The notes beneath the pieces are model-generated. The model made no database searches. It had not been told where the DNA came from and was given only the letters and a program-made list of their open reading frames with translations. Below, piece after piece: positions 34,754-43,134 of a DNA stretch of 64,000 nt. This DNA is from Streptomyces sp. CG4. GTDB taxonomy: Bacteria; Actinomycetota; Actinomycetes; Streptomycetales; Streptomycetaceae. Location: contig NZ_CP163525.1 in NCBI RefSeq assembly GCF_041080655.1, positions 868,001-932,000 on the forward strand, given 5' to 3'. Each line of letters begins with the position of its first letter. The first letter of the stretch is position 1. The translations under genes were made by a program, and so were the position numbers.

Positions 34754-35572
34754 TCAGTGCGCCGGGATCGCGTCCAGGACTCGCCGGGCCTCCGCCCGCG
34801 CGGCGGCGGCGCAGCGTTGGGCCAGGGTGTGGAACAGCTCCTCGGCGCGGATCGCCGGCCAGTCGGCGGGCAGGTGCTCGGCGGGCAGGTGCGGGTCGCG
34901 ACGAACCAGCTCGAGCCAGTCGGTGTGCAGCAGCAGCTGCCCGCCCAGCGGATCCGCGCCACCTGCGTCAGGCTCGCTCCAGCGATCCAGGAAGGCGTGG
35001 TACTCGGCGGCGATCGACTTGGTGTCGAAGGCCGACTCCACCACCTGCGCGACCTCCGTCGGCTCCAGGACCGTGCCGCGGAAGACCCGGAGGTGAGCGG
35101 CGAGGGACAGGTCCTCCAGCAGCGCGTTGACGTCCACGACGCCGGGCGCGACCCACAGGCCGCTCTGCAGCGGCCCGAAACCGCCCCAGGTCAGCCGGGA
35201 GCGCAGATCGTGCCGCTCGCGCCGCCAGGCCTCGGGAAGGGAGAAGCCGACCAGCGTCCACTGGCCGTCCCAGTCGCGGTTGACCGCGCCGGTGTGCCAG
35301 ATGCGGTCGTGCCCGTCCTGCAGCACGGCGACGGCGCGCGGGGTCAGCGCGAAGTACATCTTCCGGCCCTGGCGGTGCCGCTCCAGCAGGCCGCGGTTGA
35401 CCATGCGGGTGAGGGTCGAGCGAACGGCCTCCTCGGTGACGCCGATCCTCGCGAACACGTCGATCACGCAGGCGGAGGACAGGGCGATCTCCTGGCCGAG
35501 CACATGGATGCCGAAGAAGCTGAGCATCAGCGACTGGGGACGCGGGGCGAGATCGGGACTGGTCACGGGCAC
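34754..35572 (-). CDS. PaaX-family transcriptional regulator
   Basis: A 272-residue repressor of the PaaX type. The N-terminal winged helix reads LMLSFFGIHVLG, GVTEEAVRSTLTRMVNRGLL and GRKMYFALTPRAVAVL. The middle has DWDGQWTLVGFSLPEAWRRE and LRSRLTWGGFGPLQSGLWV. PaaX proteins respond to aryl-CoA thioesters such as phenylacetyl-CoA. The GTG at 35572 (or 35566) lacks an obvious ribosome binding site. It is divergent from the SDR operon and upstream of the hydrolase operon, so it is well placed to control both; the CoA ligase at 37506 could make its effector. Confidence 0.88.
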   Translation of the reverse strand: MPVTSPDLAPRPQSLMLSFFGIHVLGQEIALSSACVIDVFARIGVTEEAVRSTLTRMVNRGLLERHRQGRKMYFALTPRAVAVLQDGHDRIWHTGAVNRDWDGQWTLVGFSLPEAWRRERHDLRSRLTWGGFGPLQSGLWVAPGVVDVNALLEDLSLAAHLRVFRGTVLEPTEVAQVVESAFDTKSIAAEYHAFLDRWSEPDAGGADPLGGQLLLHTDWLELVRRDPHLPAEHLPADWPAIRAEELFHTLAQRCAAAARAEARRVLDAIPAH

Positions 35573-35619
35573 AGCGTAGGGCGCCCGGGCGGCGGTTGTG
35601 CGGAGGCATCCAAATATTC

Positions 35620-35658
35620 GGCAGATTCATTGACGGCCGATAGAAATCTGCCTAAGTT
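35620..35658 (+). promoter_or_regulatory. Promoter and probable PaaX operator of the rightward arm
   Basis: TTGACG (35630-35635) and TAAGTT (35653-35658) are separated by 17 bases. GGCAGATT (35620-35627) and AATCTGCC (35645-35652) form a perfect inverted repeat that brackets the -35 box and spacer. The position fits repression by the divergently encoded PaaX protein. Confidence 0.6.
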
Positions 35659-35693
35659 GAGCCCACCGACAACCCCAGCCAAGGAGCAGTCCC

Positions 35694-36596
35694 ATGGATC
35701 TGAGTGGCAAGGTCGCCGTCGTCACCGGCAGCGGCCGCGGCCTCGGACTCGCCTACGCCAAGGCCCTCGCCGCAGCAGGCGCGGCCGTCGTGGTCAACGA
35801 CGTCGACGCGGATGCGGCGGCCGCCGCCGTCAAGGAGATCGAGTCCGCCGGCGGCCGAGCGGTCACGGAGGTCGCCGCCGTCGGCAGCACCGAGGCCGCC
35901 GAGGCCCTGGTCGCCCGCGCCGTCGAGGCCTTCGGGCGGCTGGACGTCATGGTCACCAATGCGGGCGTGCTGCGCGACCGGGTGCTCTGGAAGATGACCG
36001 ACGAGGACTTCGACACCGTCGTCCAGGTCCATCTGCGCGGCACCTTCACCTGCGTCCGGGCCGCGGTCGAGCGGATGCGCGAGCAGGGCGAGGGCGGGCG
36101 GATCATCGTCGCCGGCTCCCCCGCCGGACAGCGCGGCAACTTCGGCCAGACCAACTACTCCGCCGCCAAGGCCGGCATCGCCGCCATGGTGCGCACCTGG
36201 GCGATGGAGCTGGCCAGGGCCGGCATCACCGCCAACGCCGTGATCCCCGTCGCGGCCACGGCGATGACCAAGACCATCCCCGCCTTCGCCCCGCACGTCG
36301 ACGCCCTGGAGCAGCACGGCACCCCGCTGCCCGACAGCCTGCGCAAGGGCGAGGGCTTCGGCACGCCGGAGGACGTCGCCCCGCTGATCACCTTCCTCGC
36401 CTCCGACGCCTCCGCCGAGGTCACCGGGCAGTGCATCGGCATCGGCGGTGACAAGCTGGCCCTGTGGTCGCACCCGCAGGAACTCTCCGTCGCCTACGCT
36501 GACGGCGGCTGGAACGCGGACGCCATCGCCGCCGCCTGGCCGGTCTCCGTCGGGCGCGTGCCGGAGACCTACGGCATCCCGGCGCCCCGCATCTGA
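35694..36596 (+). CDS. Short-chain dehydrogenase/reductase (FabG / MFE-type)
   Basis: A 300-residue SDR. Cofactor motif VVTGSGRGLGLAYAKALA, NAG motif VTNAGVLRDRV, catalytic Ser region IIVAGSPAGQRGN, and YxxxK in TNYSAAKAGIAAM. Resembles the 3-hydroxyacyl-CoA dehydrogenase half of multifunctional beta-oxidation enzymes. ATG 35694 has AAGGAG seven bases upstream. First gene of a five-gene run, so it probably oxidises a hydroxyacyl-CoA made by the MaoC hydratase at 39029. Confidence 0.9.
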   Translation: MDLSGKVAVVTGSGRGLGLAYAKALAAAGAAVVVNDVDADAAAAAVKEIESAGGRAVTEVAAVGSTEAAEALVARAVEAFGRLDVMVTNAGVLRDRVLWKMTDEDFDTVVQVHLRGTFTCVRAAVERMREQGEGGRIIVAGSPAGQRGNFGQTNYSAAKAGIAAMVRTWAMELARAGITANAVIPVAATAMTKTIPAFAPHVDALEQHGTPLPDSLRKGEGFGTPEDVAPLITFLASDASAEVTGQCIGIGGDKLALWSHPQELSVAYADGGWNADAIAAAWPVSVGRVPETYGIPAPRI

Positions 36597-36610
36597 TGGG
36601 AGTCCGCCCG

Positions 36611-37483
36611 ATGAACGTGGACGAACTCGTCGCCATCGACGTCCATACGCATGCCGAGGTGTCCTCGCGCGGCCAGGGGTCGCTCTCCGAGGAGCTGGAC
36701 ACCGCCGCCGGGACGTACTTCAAGGCGGAGCGCCGCCGCCCGACCCTGCCGGAGATCGCCGTGTACTACCGCGAGCGGAGGATGGCCTGCGTGGTCTTCA
36801 CCGTGGACGCCGAGGCGGCCACCGGCACCCCGGCCGTCCCCAACGAGGAGGTCGCGGAGGCGGCACGGGAGAACCCCGATGTGATCATCCCCTTCGCGAG
36901 CGTCGACCCGTACAAGGGGAAGATGGCCGTGCGGCAGATCCGCAGGCTGGTCGACGAGTACGGGGTCAGGGGCTTCAAGTTCCACCCCAACGTCCAGGCC
37001 TTCCACCCCAACGACCGGATGGCCTACTCGCTGTACGAGGCCATCGAGGAGGCCGGCGCGATCGCCGTCTTCCACACCGGCCAGACCGGGATCGGAGCCG
37101 GCGCACCCGGCGGTGGCGGCATCCGGCTCAGGTACTCCAACCCGATGCTGGTGGACGACGTCGCCGTCGACTTCCCCGGGATGCCGATCATCCTCGCCCA
37201 CCCCTCCTTCCCCTGGCAGGACGAGGCGTTGGCGGTGGCCACCCACAAGCCGCAGGTGTACATCGACCTGTCCGGCTGGTCCCCGAAGTACTTCCCGCCA
37301 CAGTTGGTGCAGTACGCCAACAGCCTGCTCAAGGACAAGGTGCTGTTCGGCTCCGACTACCCACTGATCAGCCCGGACCGCTGGCTCGCCGACTTCGCCA
37401 AGCTCCCTGTCAAGGACGAGGTCCGTCCGAAGATCCTCAAGGAGAATGCCGCCCGGCTGCTCGGCCTCGACAAGCAGCAGTGA
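36611..37483 (+). CDS. Amidohydrolase-2 / ACMSD-family hydrolase or decarboxylase
   Basis: A 290-residue TIM-barrel metal enzyme. HxH in AIDVHTHAEVSS, His in GFKFHPNVQAF and AVFHTGQTGIG, PIILAHPSFPW, and the last ligand Asp in VLFGSDYPLISPDRW. The family includes ACMSD, gamma-resorcylate and 5-carboxyvanillate decarboxylases and ring-fission hydrolases. ATG 36611 has GGGAG nine bases upstream; ATG 36596 overlapping the SDR stop is the alternative. In this operon it may decarboxylate an aromatic acid or cleave a ring product. Confidence 0.85.
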   Translation: MNVDELVAIDVHTHAEVSSRGQGSLSEELDTAAGTYFKAERRRPTLPEIAVYYRERRMACVVFTVDAEAATGTPAVPNEEVAEAARENPDVIIPFASVDPYKGKMAVRQIRRLVDEYGVRGFKFHPNVQAFHPNDRMAYSLYEAIEEAGAIAVFHTGQTGIGAGAPGGGGIRLRYSNPMLVDDVAVDFPGMPIILAHPSFPWQDEALAVATHKPQVYIDLSGWSPKYFPPQLVQYANSLLKDKVLFGSDYPLISPDRWLADFAKLPVKDEVRPKILKENAARLLGLDKQQ

Positions 37484-37505
37484 CGCCAGACAAGGGAGTC
37501 CCGCG

Positions 37506-38999
37506 TTGCAGAACCAAGGCATCGGGTCCTGGCCCGCCCGCCGGGCCCGCAAGACCCCGCACCGCACCGCTCTGCTCCACGAGGAGCGCGCCACCAGCTA
37601 CGCCGAGCTGTACAACCGTGCCACCCGCCTCGCCCACCTGCTGCGCACACGCGGCGTGCGGCACGGCGATCGCGTGGCCTTCCTCGGGCCGAACCACCCC
37701 GCCTTCCTGGAGGCCCTGTTCGCCGCCGGGCAGCTCGGCGCGGTCTTCGTCCCGCTCAACACCCGCCTCGCCGTGCCTGAGCTTCGCTACCAGCTCCAGG
37801 ACTCGGGCAGCAGCCTGCTGCTGACGGCACGTCGGTCCGATGCTGCCGAACTCGCCGGGGATGCCGAGCTGTTGGAGGCCGAGGGCGAGTCCTATGAGGC
37901 GCTTCTGGCCGAAGCCTGCGTCGAGCCGCTCGACATGCCGGTCGGTCCGGACGACCTGTGCATGATCATGTACACCTCGGGGACCACCGGTCGCCCCAAG
38001 GGTGCCATGCTCACCCATGGCAACATCGTCTGGAACAGCCTCAACGTCCTGGTCGACGTAGACCTCTCGACCGACGAGGTCGCCCTGGTCAGCGCGCCGC
38101 TGTTCCACACCGCCGCACTCAACATGACCTGCCTGCCCACCCTGCTGAAGGGCGGCACGGTCGTGCTGGAGTCCGCCTTCGACCCCATTCGAACCCTCCA
38201 GCTGATCGAACGCCACCGGATCACCTGCCTGTTCGGTGTCCCCACGATGTACGACGCGATGGCCGCCGAGCCCGGCTGGGCGGAGGCCGACCTCAGCAGC
38301 CTGCGCAACCTGCTCTGCGGGGGCGCGCCCGTCCCGGCCCGGACCATCCGGCGCTACCTCGACCGGGGCCTGGCCTTCGTCCAGGGCTACGGAATGACCG
38401 AGGCCTCACCCGGCGTCCTGCTGCTCGACCGTCAGGACGCGCTGGCCCACGCCGGAACGGCGGGCGTACCGCACTTCTTCACGGACGTACGGGTGTTGGA
38501 CCCGTTCGGCGATCCGGTCGGGGTGGACGAGCCGGGAGAGGTGCTGGTCGCCGGGCCCAATGTCACGCCCGGCTACTGGGGCCGTCCCGCGGAGAACGCC
38601 ACCGCCTTCCGCGATGGTCACTGGTTCCGCTCCGGCGACATCGCCGCGGTGAACGCCGAGGGCTACATCCGGCTGGTGGACCGGCTGAAGGACATGTTCA
38701 TCTCCGGCGGCGAGAACGTCTACCCGGCTGAGGTCGAGGATGCATTGCTGGAGCACCCGGCCGTCGCGGAGTGCGCGGTCTTCGGCGTGCCCGACGAGAA
38801 ATGGGGCGAGGTCGGTCGCGCCGTCGTCGTCCTGCGGCCCGGCGCCGAGGCGAGCGCCGAGGAGCTCACCGCCCACCTGGGCGGGCGGCTCGCCCGCTAC
38901 AAGATCCCCAAGTCGGTGGTCTTCGCCCAGGCCCTCCCGCGAAGCGGCGCGGGAAAGCTGCTCAAGGCCCCGCTCCGGGCCGCCTACGTGCAGCGCTGA
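37506..38999 (+). CDS. Acyl-CoA / aryl-CoA synthetase (AMP-binding)
   Basis: A 497-residue ANL-superfamily ligase. TTG start at 37506 with AGGGAG seven bases upstream. P-loop CMIMYTSGTTGRPKGAMLTH, A5 YGMTEASPGVLLL, A8 hinge RLKDMFISGGENVYPAEVED, and A10 Lys in LPRSGAGKLLKAPLR. Activates a carboxylic acid as adenylate and then CoA thioester. Given a PaaX-type regulator, an aromatic or phenylpropanoid acid is the likely substrate. Confidence 0.9.
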   Translation: MQNQGIGSWPARRARKTPHRTALLHEERATSYAELYNRATRLAHLLRTRGVRHGDRVAFLGPNHPAFLEALFAAGQLGAVFVPLNTRLAVPELRYQLQDSGSSLLLTARRSDAAELAGDAELLEAEGESYEALLAEACVEPLDMPVGPDDLCMIMYTSGTTGRPKGAMLTHGNIVWNSLNVLVDVDLSTDEVALVSAPLFHTAALNMTCLPTLLKGGTVVLESAFDPIRTLQLIERHRITCLFGVPTMYDAMAAEPGWAEADLSSLRNLLCGGAPVPARTIRRYLDRGLAFVQGYGMTEASPGVLLLDRQDALAHAGTAGVPHFFTDVRVLDPFGDPVGVDEPGEVLVAGPNVTPGYWGRPAENATAFRDGHWFRSGDIAAVNAEGYIRLVDRLKDMFISGGENVYPAEVEDALLEHPAVAECAVFGVPDEKWGEVGRAVVVLRPGAEASAEELTAHLGGRLARYKIPKSVVFAQALPRSGAGKLLKAPLRAAYVQR

Positions 39000-39028
39000 C
39001 CCCTGGACCCCAACAGAGAGGCTTCCCC

Positions 39029-39484
39029 ATGTCCCGTACCGTCAACGGCATCGCCGAACTATTCCAACTCGGCGCCACCGACCTCGGCCACAGCGAGTGG
39101 CTGGAGATCACCCAGGAGCGGGTGAACACCTTCGCCGACGCCACCGACGACCATCAGTGGATCCATGTCGACGTCGAGCGCGCCAAGACCGGCCCCTTCG
39201 GCGGCACCATCGCCCACGGCTACCTGAGCCTCTCGCTGCTCATCCCGCTGTGGAGCGAACTGCTGGAGGTCCAGGGCATCGGGATGGCCGTCAACTACGG
39301 CCTCAACAAGGTTCGTTTCCCCTCCCCCGTCCGGGTCGGCGCCAAGATCCGCGCCCATGGCGCGATCGTCTCGGTCGCCGATGTCAAGGGCGGCGCGGAG
39401 GTCACCGTCGATCTGACCGTCGAGATCGACGGTCAGCCCAAGCCCGCCGCCGTCGCCCAGGCCGTCTACCGATTCTACGCGTGA
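39029..39484 (+). CDS. MaoC-family enoyl-CoA hydratase
   Basis: A 151-residue hot-dog-fold hydratase. Catalytic Asp/His in FADATDDHQWIHVDVERA and PFGGTIAHGYLSLSLLIPLW, then the substrate strand MAVNYGLNKVRFPSPVRVG. AGAGAGG precedes the ATG. The stop overlaps the IclR start by four bases. Together with the SDR and the CoA ligase it forms a beta-oxidation-like set. Confidence 0.9.
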   Translation: MSRTVNGIAELFQLGATDLGHSEWLEITQERVNTFADATDDHQWIHVDVERAKTGPFGGTIAHGYLSLSLLIPLWSELLEVQGIGMAVNYGLNKVRFPSPVRVGAKIRAHGAIVSVADVKGGAEVTVDLTVEIDGQPKPAAVAQAVYRFYA

Positions 39485-40236
39485 CCGACCAGGCCTCCCG
39501 TTCGGCCGCCGACCGGCTGCTCGCCGTGCTGGCGGCCTTCGGGCATGCCAGCCCGGCTCTGTCGCTGACCGAGATCAGCCGGCGCGCCGGCCTCACCCTG
39601 CCGACCACGCACCGTCTCGTCGGGCTGCTGACGGCATGGGGTGCGCTTGAGCGTGACCCGGACGGGACCTACCACATCGGCCTGCGGCTGTGGGAGCTCG
39701 GCTCCCTCGCCCCTCGCGGCCTCGCACTGCGCGAGGTCGCGATGCCATTTCTGGAGGACCTGTACGAGGCCACCCATGAGAACGTGCAACTCGCGGTGCG
39801 AGACGGTCTTGAGGTCGTCTACATCGAGCGGATCTCGGGCCGCTCGGCCGTGGGTGTGCGTACCGAGGTCGGCGCGCGGTGGCCGCTGCACGCGACCGGC
39901 GTCGGTCTGGTGCTGCTGGCCCACAGCGCCCCGGAGGTCCAGGAGCGATACCTGGCCGGGAAGTTGACCGCCTTCACGCCGTACACGGTGACCGATCCGG
40001 TGCAGTTGCGGCGGATTCTCGCCGAAGTACGCCGGGTGGGCCTGTCGGTGAGTGATCGTCAGATCACCGCTGACGCCATGTCGGTGGCGGCGCCGGTGCG
40101 AGGTGCGCGGGGACAGGTGGTGGCTTCCGTGTCCGTCGTGGTGCCGGTCGAGGGCGCCGCGCCGAGCGCGCTCGCGCCTGCCGTCCGGGTCGCCGGGCTG
40201 GGCATCTCCCGAGGCCTCGGACGGACTTCCACCTGA
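39481..40236 (+). CDS. IclR-family transcriptional regulator
   Basis: A 251-residue regulator. N-terminal winged helix with LSLTEISRRAGLTLPTTHRL and GTYHIGLRLWELG; C-terminal effector domain with LQLAVRDG-like and VVYIERISGRSAVGV blocks, VSDRQITADAMSVAAPV, and a final VVASVSVVVP. GTG 39481 is coupled to the MaoC stop. IclR proteins commonly control aromatic catabolism (PcaR, PobR). A perfect palindrome at its own 3' end, before the Rieske gene, is a candidate operator. Confidence 0.9.
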   Translation: MTDQASRSAADRLLAVLAAFGHASPALSLTEISRRAGLTLPTTHRLVGLLTAWGALERDPDGTYHIGLRLWELGSLAPRGLALREVAMPFLEDLYEATHENVQLAVRDGLEVVYIERISGRSAVGVRTEVGARWPLHATGVGLVLLAHSAPEVQERYLAGKLTAFTPYTVTDPVQLRRILAEVRRVGLSVSDRQITADAMSVAAPVRGARGQVVASVSVVVPVEGAAPSALAPAVRVAGLGISRGLGRTST

Positions 40237-40245
40237 CGGAAGTCC
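40223..40245. promoter_or_regulatory. Palindrome before the Rieske oxygenase gene
   Basis: GGACTTCC (40223-40230), seven-base spacer ACCTGAC, GGAAGTCC (40238-40245). It spans the IclR stop codon and lies 69 bases upstream of the oxygenase start. Symmetry and spacing suit a regulator dimer, most likely the adjacent IclR protein; a weak terminator is the alternative. Confidence 0.5.
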
Positions 40246-40313
40246 CGTTGTGGGTGATATCGCGGCCCTGCGAACCTCGTCGCACCCCCAACTCTCAGCG
40301 ACGGGAGTGCCCC

Positions 40314-41324
40314 ATGTCCACCGCATTCGCCCGCAACCAGTGGTATGTCGCCGCCTACGGCAACGAGATCGGCCGCGAACTGCTCGGCCGGACGATCCTC
40401 GGCGAACCGATCGTTCTCTACCGCACGCAGGAGGACGGGCGCGTCATCGCCCTCGCCGACCGCTGCGTTCACCGCCGCTACCCGCTCTCGGCGAGCCGTC
40501 TGGACGGCGACCGGATCGTCTGCGGCTACCACGGCTTCACCTATGACACCACCGGGACCTGCGTCTTCGTCCCCGGCCAGCAGCGCATCCCCCGCGCCGC
40601 CCGGGTCGCCGCCTATCCGGCGGTGGAACTCGACTCGTTCGTCTGGGTTTGGATCGGCGATGCGGCGCTGGCCGACGAGAAGTCGGTCCCGCGCGCCCCG
40701 CACCTGGCGGACCCGGACATGGTCACCGTCTGCGGCATGGAGCCGATCCACAGCGACTACGGACTGCTGGTCGACAACCTGATGGACCTCTCCCACGAGA
40801 CCTACCTGCACGGCGGCTGCATCGGCACCCCGGAGGTCGCCGAGACCCCCATCACCACCGAGGTCGACGAGGGCGCCGGGATCGTCAGGGTCTCCCGCCA
40901 CATGATGGACGCCGAGTGCCCGCCCTTCTACGCCCGCTCGACGGGCATCGAGGGGCGGATCACCCGCCTCCAGGACATTGAGTACCTCGCCCCCTGCCTC
41001 TACCTGCTGCACAGCCGGATCATTCCGGTCGGCCAGCACGCGCCGGTGTTCCGCACCGAGATCACCTACGCCATCACCCCTTCCGCACCTGGCAAGGTCT
41101 ACGACTTCTGGGCCGTCTCCCGCGACTTTGCGACGGATGACGACGAAGTCACCGCCTTCCTGCGGGACTTCAACCACCAGGTGGTGATGCAGGACGTCAA
41201 CGCCCTGAACCTGTTGCAGCGCGCCCTGGACAGCGAGCCGACCGGCTACCAGGAGCTCAGCATCAACATCGACACCGGCGGCCTCGCCGCCCGCCGCATC
41301 CTCGCCCGGCTGGCCGCCGAATGA
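40314..41324 (+). CDS. Rieske-type aromatic ring/O-demethylating oxygenase (VanA-like)
   Basis: A 336-residue oxygenase alpha subunit. Rieske ligands are CVHRRYPL (C-x-H) and VCGYHGFTYD (C-x2-H). The mononuclear iron site is NLMDLSHETYLHGG (Asp, His, His). Length and motif spacing match vanillate O-demethylase / phthalate-type oxygenases of the one-subunit class. CGGGAG precedes the ATG. Its reductase partner is two genes downstream, with a tiny overlapping ORF between. Substrate is probably a methoxy- or carboxy-aromatic. Confidence 0.9.
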   Translation: MSTAFARNQWYVAAYGNEIGRELLGRTILGEPIVLYRTQEDGRVIALADRCVHRRYPLSASRLDGDRIVCGYHGFTYDTTGTCVFVPGQQRIPRAARVAAYPAVELDSFVWVWIGDAALADEKSVPRAPHLADPDMVTVCGMEPIHSDYGLLVDNLMDLSHETYLHGGCIGTPEVAETPITTEVDEGAGIVRVSRHMMDAECPPFYARSTGIEGRITRLQDIEYLAPCLYLLHSRIIPVGQHAPVFRTEITYAITPSAPGKVYDFWAVSRDFATDDDEVTAFLRDFNHQVVMQDVNALNLLQRALDSEPTGYQELSINIDTGGLAARRILARLAAE

Positions 41325-41494
41325 CCGGCCCCTCCAGCGGCACGACCAACCGCATCGACTGGCAGCCCGGCACCGACCTGCTGCACGGCACCTGCCACTG
41401 CGGCGCGCACCACACGGCCGACGATCCGGTCGAGATGTGGGCCTGGCTGCTGGCCCACCCCGAAGGACACCCGAACGAGGCACCGGATGACTGA
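41321..41494 (+). CDS. 57-residue Cys/His protein between oxygenase and reductase
   Basis: ATG 41321 overlaps the oxygenase stop (ATGA), and its own stop at 41492-41494 overlaps the reductase start at 41487 by eight bases. The product has a central HGTCHCGAHHTADD motif and a following amphipathic helix WAWLLAHPEGHP. Two Cys and several His in a short span could bind iron or zinc. The tight coupling on both sides supports translation. The family is not known to me; it might be an assembly or electron-transfer helper of the Rieske system. Confidence 0.65.
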   Translation: MTGPSSGTTNRIDWQPGTDLLHGTCHCGAHHTADDPVEMWAWLLAHPEGHPNEAPDD

Positions 41495-42422
41495 GAACCT
41501 CCACACCGTCGTCGTCACCGACCGCCGCCAGGAGGCCGACGGCGTCGTCTCTCTGACTCTCCGTGGCAGCGGCCTTCCCCCGTGGACGCCAGGCGCCCAC
41601 CTCGACCTCCTCCTCGCCGACGGGCTGGAGCGCCAGTACTCGATCTACGGGGACCCGGCGGAACGGGACCTGTGGCGGATCGCCGTACTGCGAGAGCCCG
41701 AGGGCCGCGGAGGATCGGCCTTCGTGCACGAGCGGCTGCAGCCCGGCGAAACCATACGGGTGCGGGGGCCGCGCAACAACTTCCCGCTGCGACCTGCCGC
41801 CCGGTACCTCTTCATCGCCGGAGGCATCGGCATCACCCCCGTCCTGCCGATGCTGCGGGCGGTGGACACGGCCGGCACCGACTGGTCCCTGCTCTACGGC
41901 GGACGTACGCGCAACTCCATGGCCTTCCTCGATGAACTGACCCGCTACGGCGAGCGGGTGGCCGTCCGGCCGCAGGACGAAGCCGGCCTGCTGGACCTGG
42001 CCTCCTATCTGGGTGCCCCGGAACCGGACACCGCCGTCTACTGCTGCGGTCCGGGCGCGCTCCTGGACGCCGTCGAGCAGTACTCCGCGGCGAACGGCTG
42101 GCCGGAGCCGCAGACGGAACGCTTCCAGCCGCGGGCTCAGGCTGCCTCTCCTGACGCCCCGTTCGAGCTCGTACTGGCCCGCTCCGGCCTTACCCTGAAC
42201 GTAGCGGAGCACACCTCCGTCCTGGAAACCGTCCACGCGGCCGGCGTCGAGGTCCTGTACTCCTGCACCGAGGGCACCTGCGGGACCTGCGAGACGGACG
42301 TCCTGGAAGGCGTGCCGGACCACCGCGACTCACTGCTCACGGCTGACGAGCGCGCGACCGGGGAGACCATGATGATCTGTGTCTCCCGCTGCCAAGGTGA
42401 CCGGCTGGTCCTGGACCTCTGA
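41487..42422 (+). CDS. VanB-type ferredoxin-flavin oxidoreductase
   Basis: A 311-residue phthalate-dioxygenase-reductase-like protein. Flavin site ERQYSIYGDPAERD, nucleotide site FIAGGIGITPVLPMLRA and AVYCCGPGALLDAV, and a C-terminal plant-type 2Fe-2S cluster YSCTEGTCGTCETDVLEG with the last Cys in MICVSRCQGD. Passes electrons from NAD(P)H to the Rieske oxygenase at 40314. Translationally coupled to the small ORF before it. Confidence 0.92.
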   Translation: MTENLHTVVVTDRRQEADGVVSLTLRGSGLPPWTPGAHLDLLLADGLERQYSIYGDPAERDLWRIAVLREPEGRGGSAFVHERLQPGETIRVRGPRNNFPLRPAARYLFIAGGIGITPVLPMLRAVDTAGTDWSLLYGGRTRNSMAFLDELTRYGERVAVRPQDEAGLLDLASYLGAPEPDTAVYCCGPGALLDAVEQYSAANGWPEPQTERFQPRAQAASPDAPFELVLARSGLTLNVAEHTSVLETVHAAGVEVLYSCTEGTCGTCETDVLEGVPDHRDSLLTADERATGETMMICVSRCQGDRLVLDL

Positions 42423-42509
42423 GCCGCGAATTTCTCACTGACTACTGACTTTGGCGTATGAGCCTGCGCGTTTCACTTGCGGCGGCGTCCGAGTCTTGAT
42501 CGGAAAAGC

Positions 42510-42769
42510 GAAAGTGCCTTCTGAGCTCGGAAGATGAGGCTTGTCGAAGGTCTCTGTCATCACAGCGGGAAGGCACTTTCTGCGTGCACTGACGCACTGC
42601 GTCGGCTGCGACCGCGTGACACCGGGCATGACCCCGGCCGGATCGCGGTCGATCTCGCGGTCATGCTCGCCGACGGCGGCGAGGCAATAGCGGACTTGGC
42701 CCTGCTGCGCGACCAGGCGGAGGTGTTCGGCCCCGTCGCCTCCACTCCGACTGAGGCTGATCCTTTGGA
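42510..42769 (+). pseudogene. IS1380-family transposase N-terminal fragment with leader hairpin
   Basis: GAAAGTGCCTTC (42510-42521) and GAAGGCACTTTC (42569-42580) are perfect inverted repeats. The frame then reads HDPGRIAVDLAVMLADGGEA, IADLALLRDQAEVFGPVAST, a typical IS1380 N-terminal block (DPGKxxxDLAxxxxxGGDxxxD). It is interrupted by the IS3 element that begins near 42770. Confidence 0.7.
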
Positions 42770-42816
42770 GTGGACACCCTGACAATGGATCTTGATGGTC
42801 CAGGAGGGATGCCCAG

Positions 42817-43134
42817 GTGGGACGCCAGTCTCCGTACCCGGAGGAGTTCCGGAAGGATGCCGTCGCGCTGTACCGCGCGTCCGGCGGCAAGCGCACGTAC
42901 GCGGCGGTGGCTGCGGATCTCGGGATCACCGGGGAGACGCTGCGCACGCGGGTCCGCAAGGACACCGTTCACTCCGCGCCCGAGCCGTCGGACAGCAGCG
43001 TGCAGAGTCTGGCTGAGGAGCTGACCCGGCTGCGAGCCGAGAACCAGCGGCTGCTGAAGGCAGAGAAGGAGTGGCAGCTGGAGCGGGAGATCTTGCGCCG
43101 GGCAGCCGCCTGTTTCGCTCGGGAGGTGAAGTGA
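42817..43134 (+). CDS. IS3-family transposase OrfA
   Basis: A 105-residue helix-turn-helix protein: YPEEFRKDAVALYRASGG, VAADLGITGETLRTRVRK, then a leucine-zipper helix LTRLRAENQRLLKAEKEWQ and REILRRAAACFAREVK. GTG 42817. The stop overlaps the OrfB start as GTGA, as usual in IS3 elements. Confidence 0.88.
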   Translation: MGRQSPYPEEFRKDAVALYRASGGKRTYAAVAADLGITGETLRTRVRKDTVHSAPEPSDSSVQSLAEELTRLRAENQRLLKAEKEWQLEREILRRAAACFAREVK

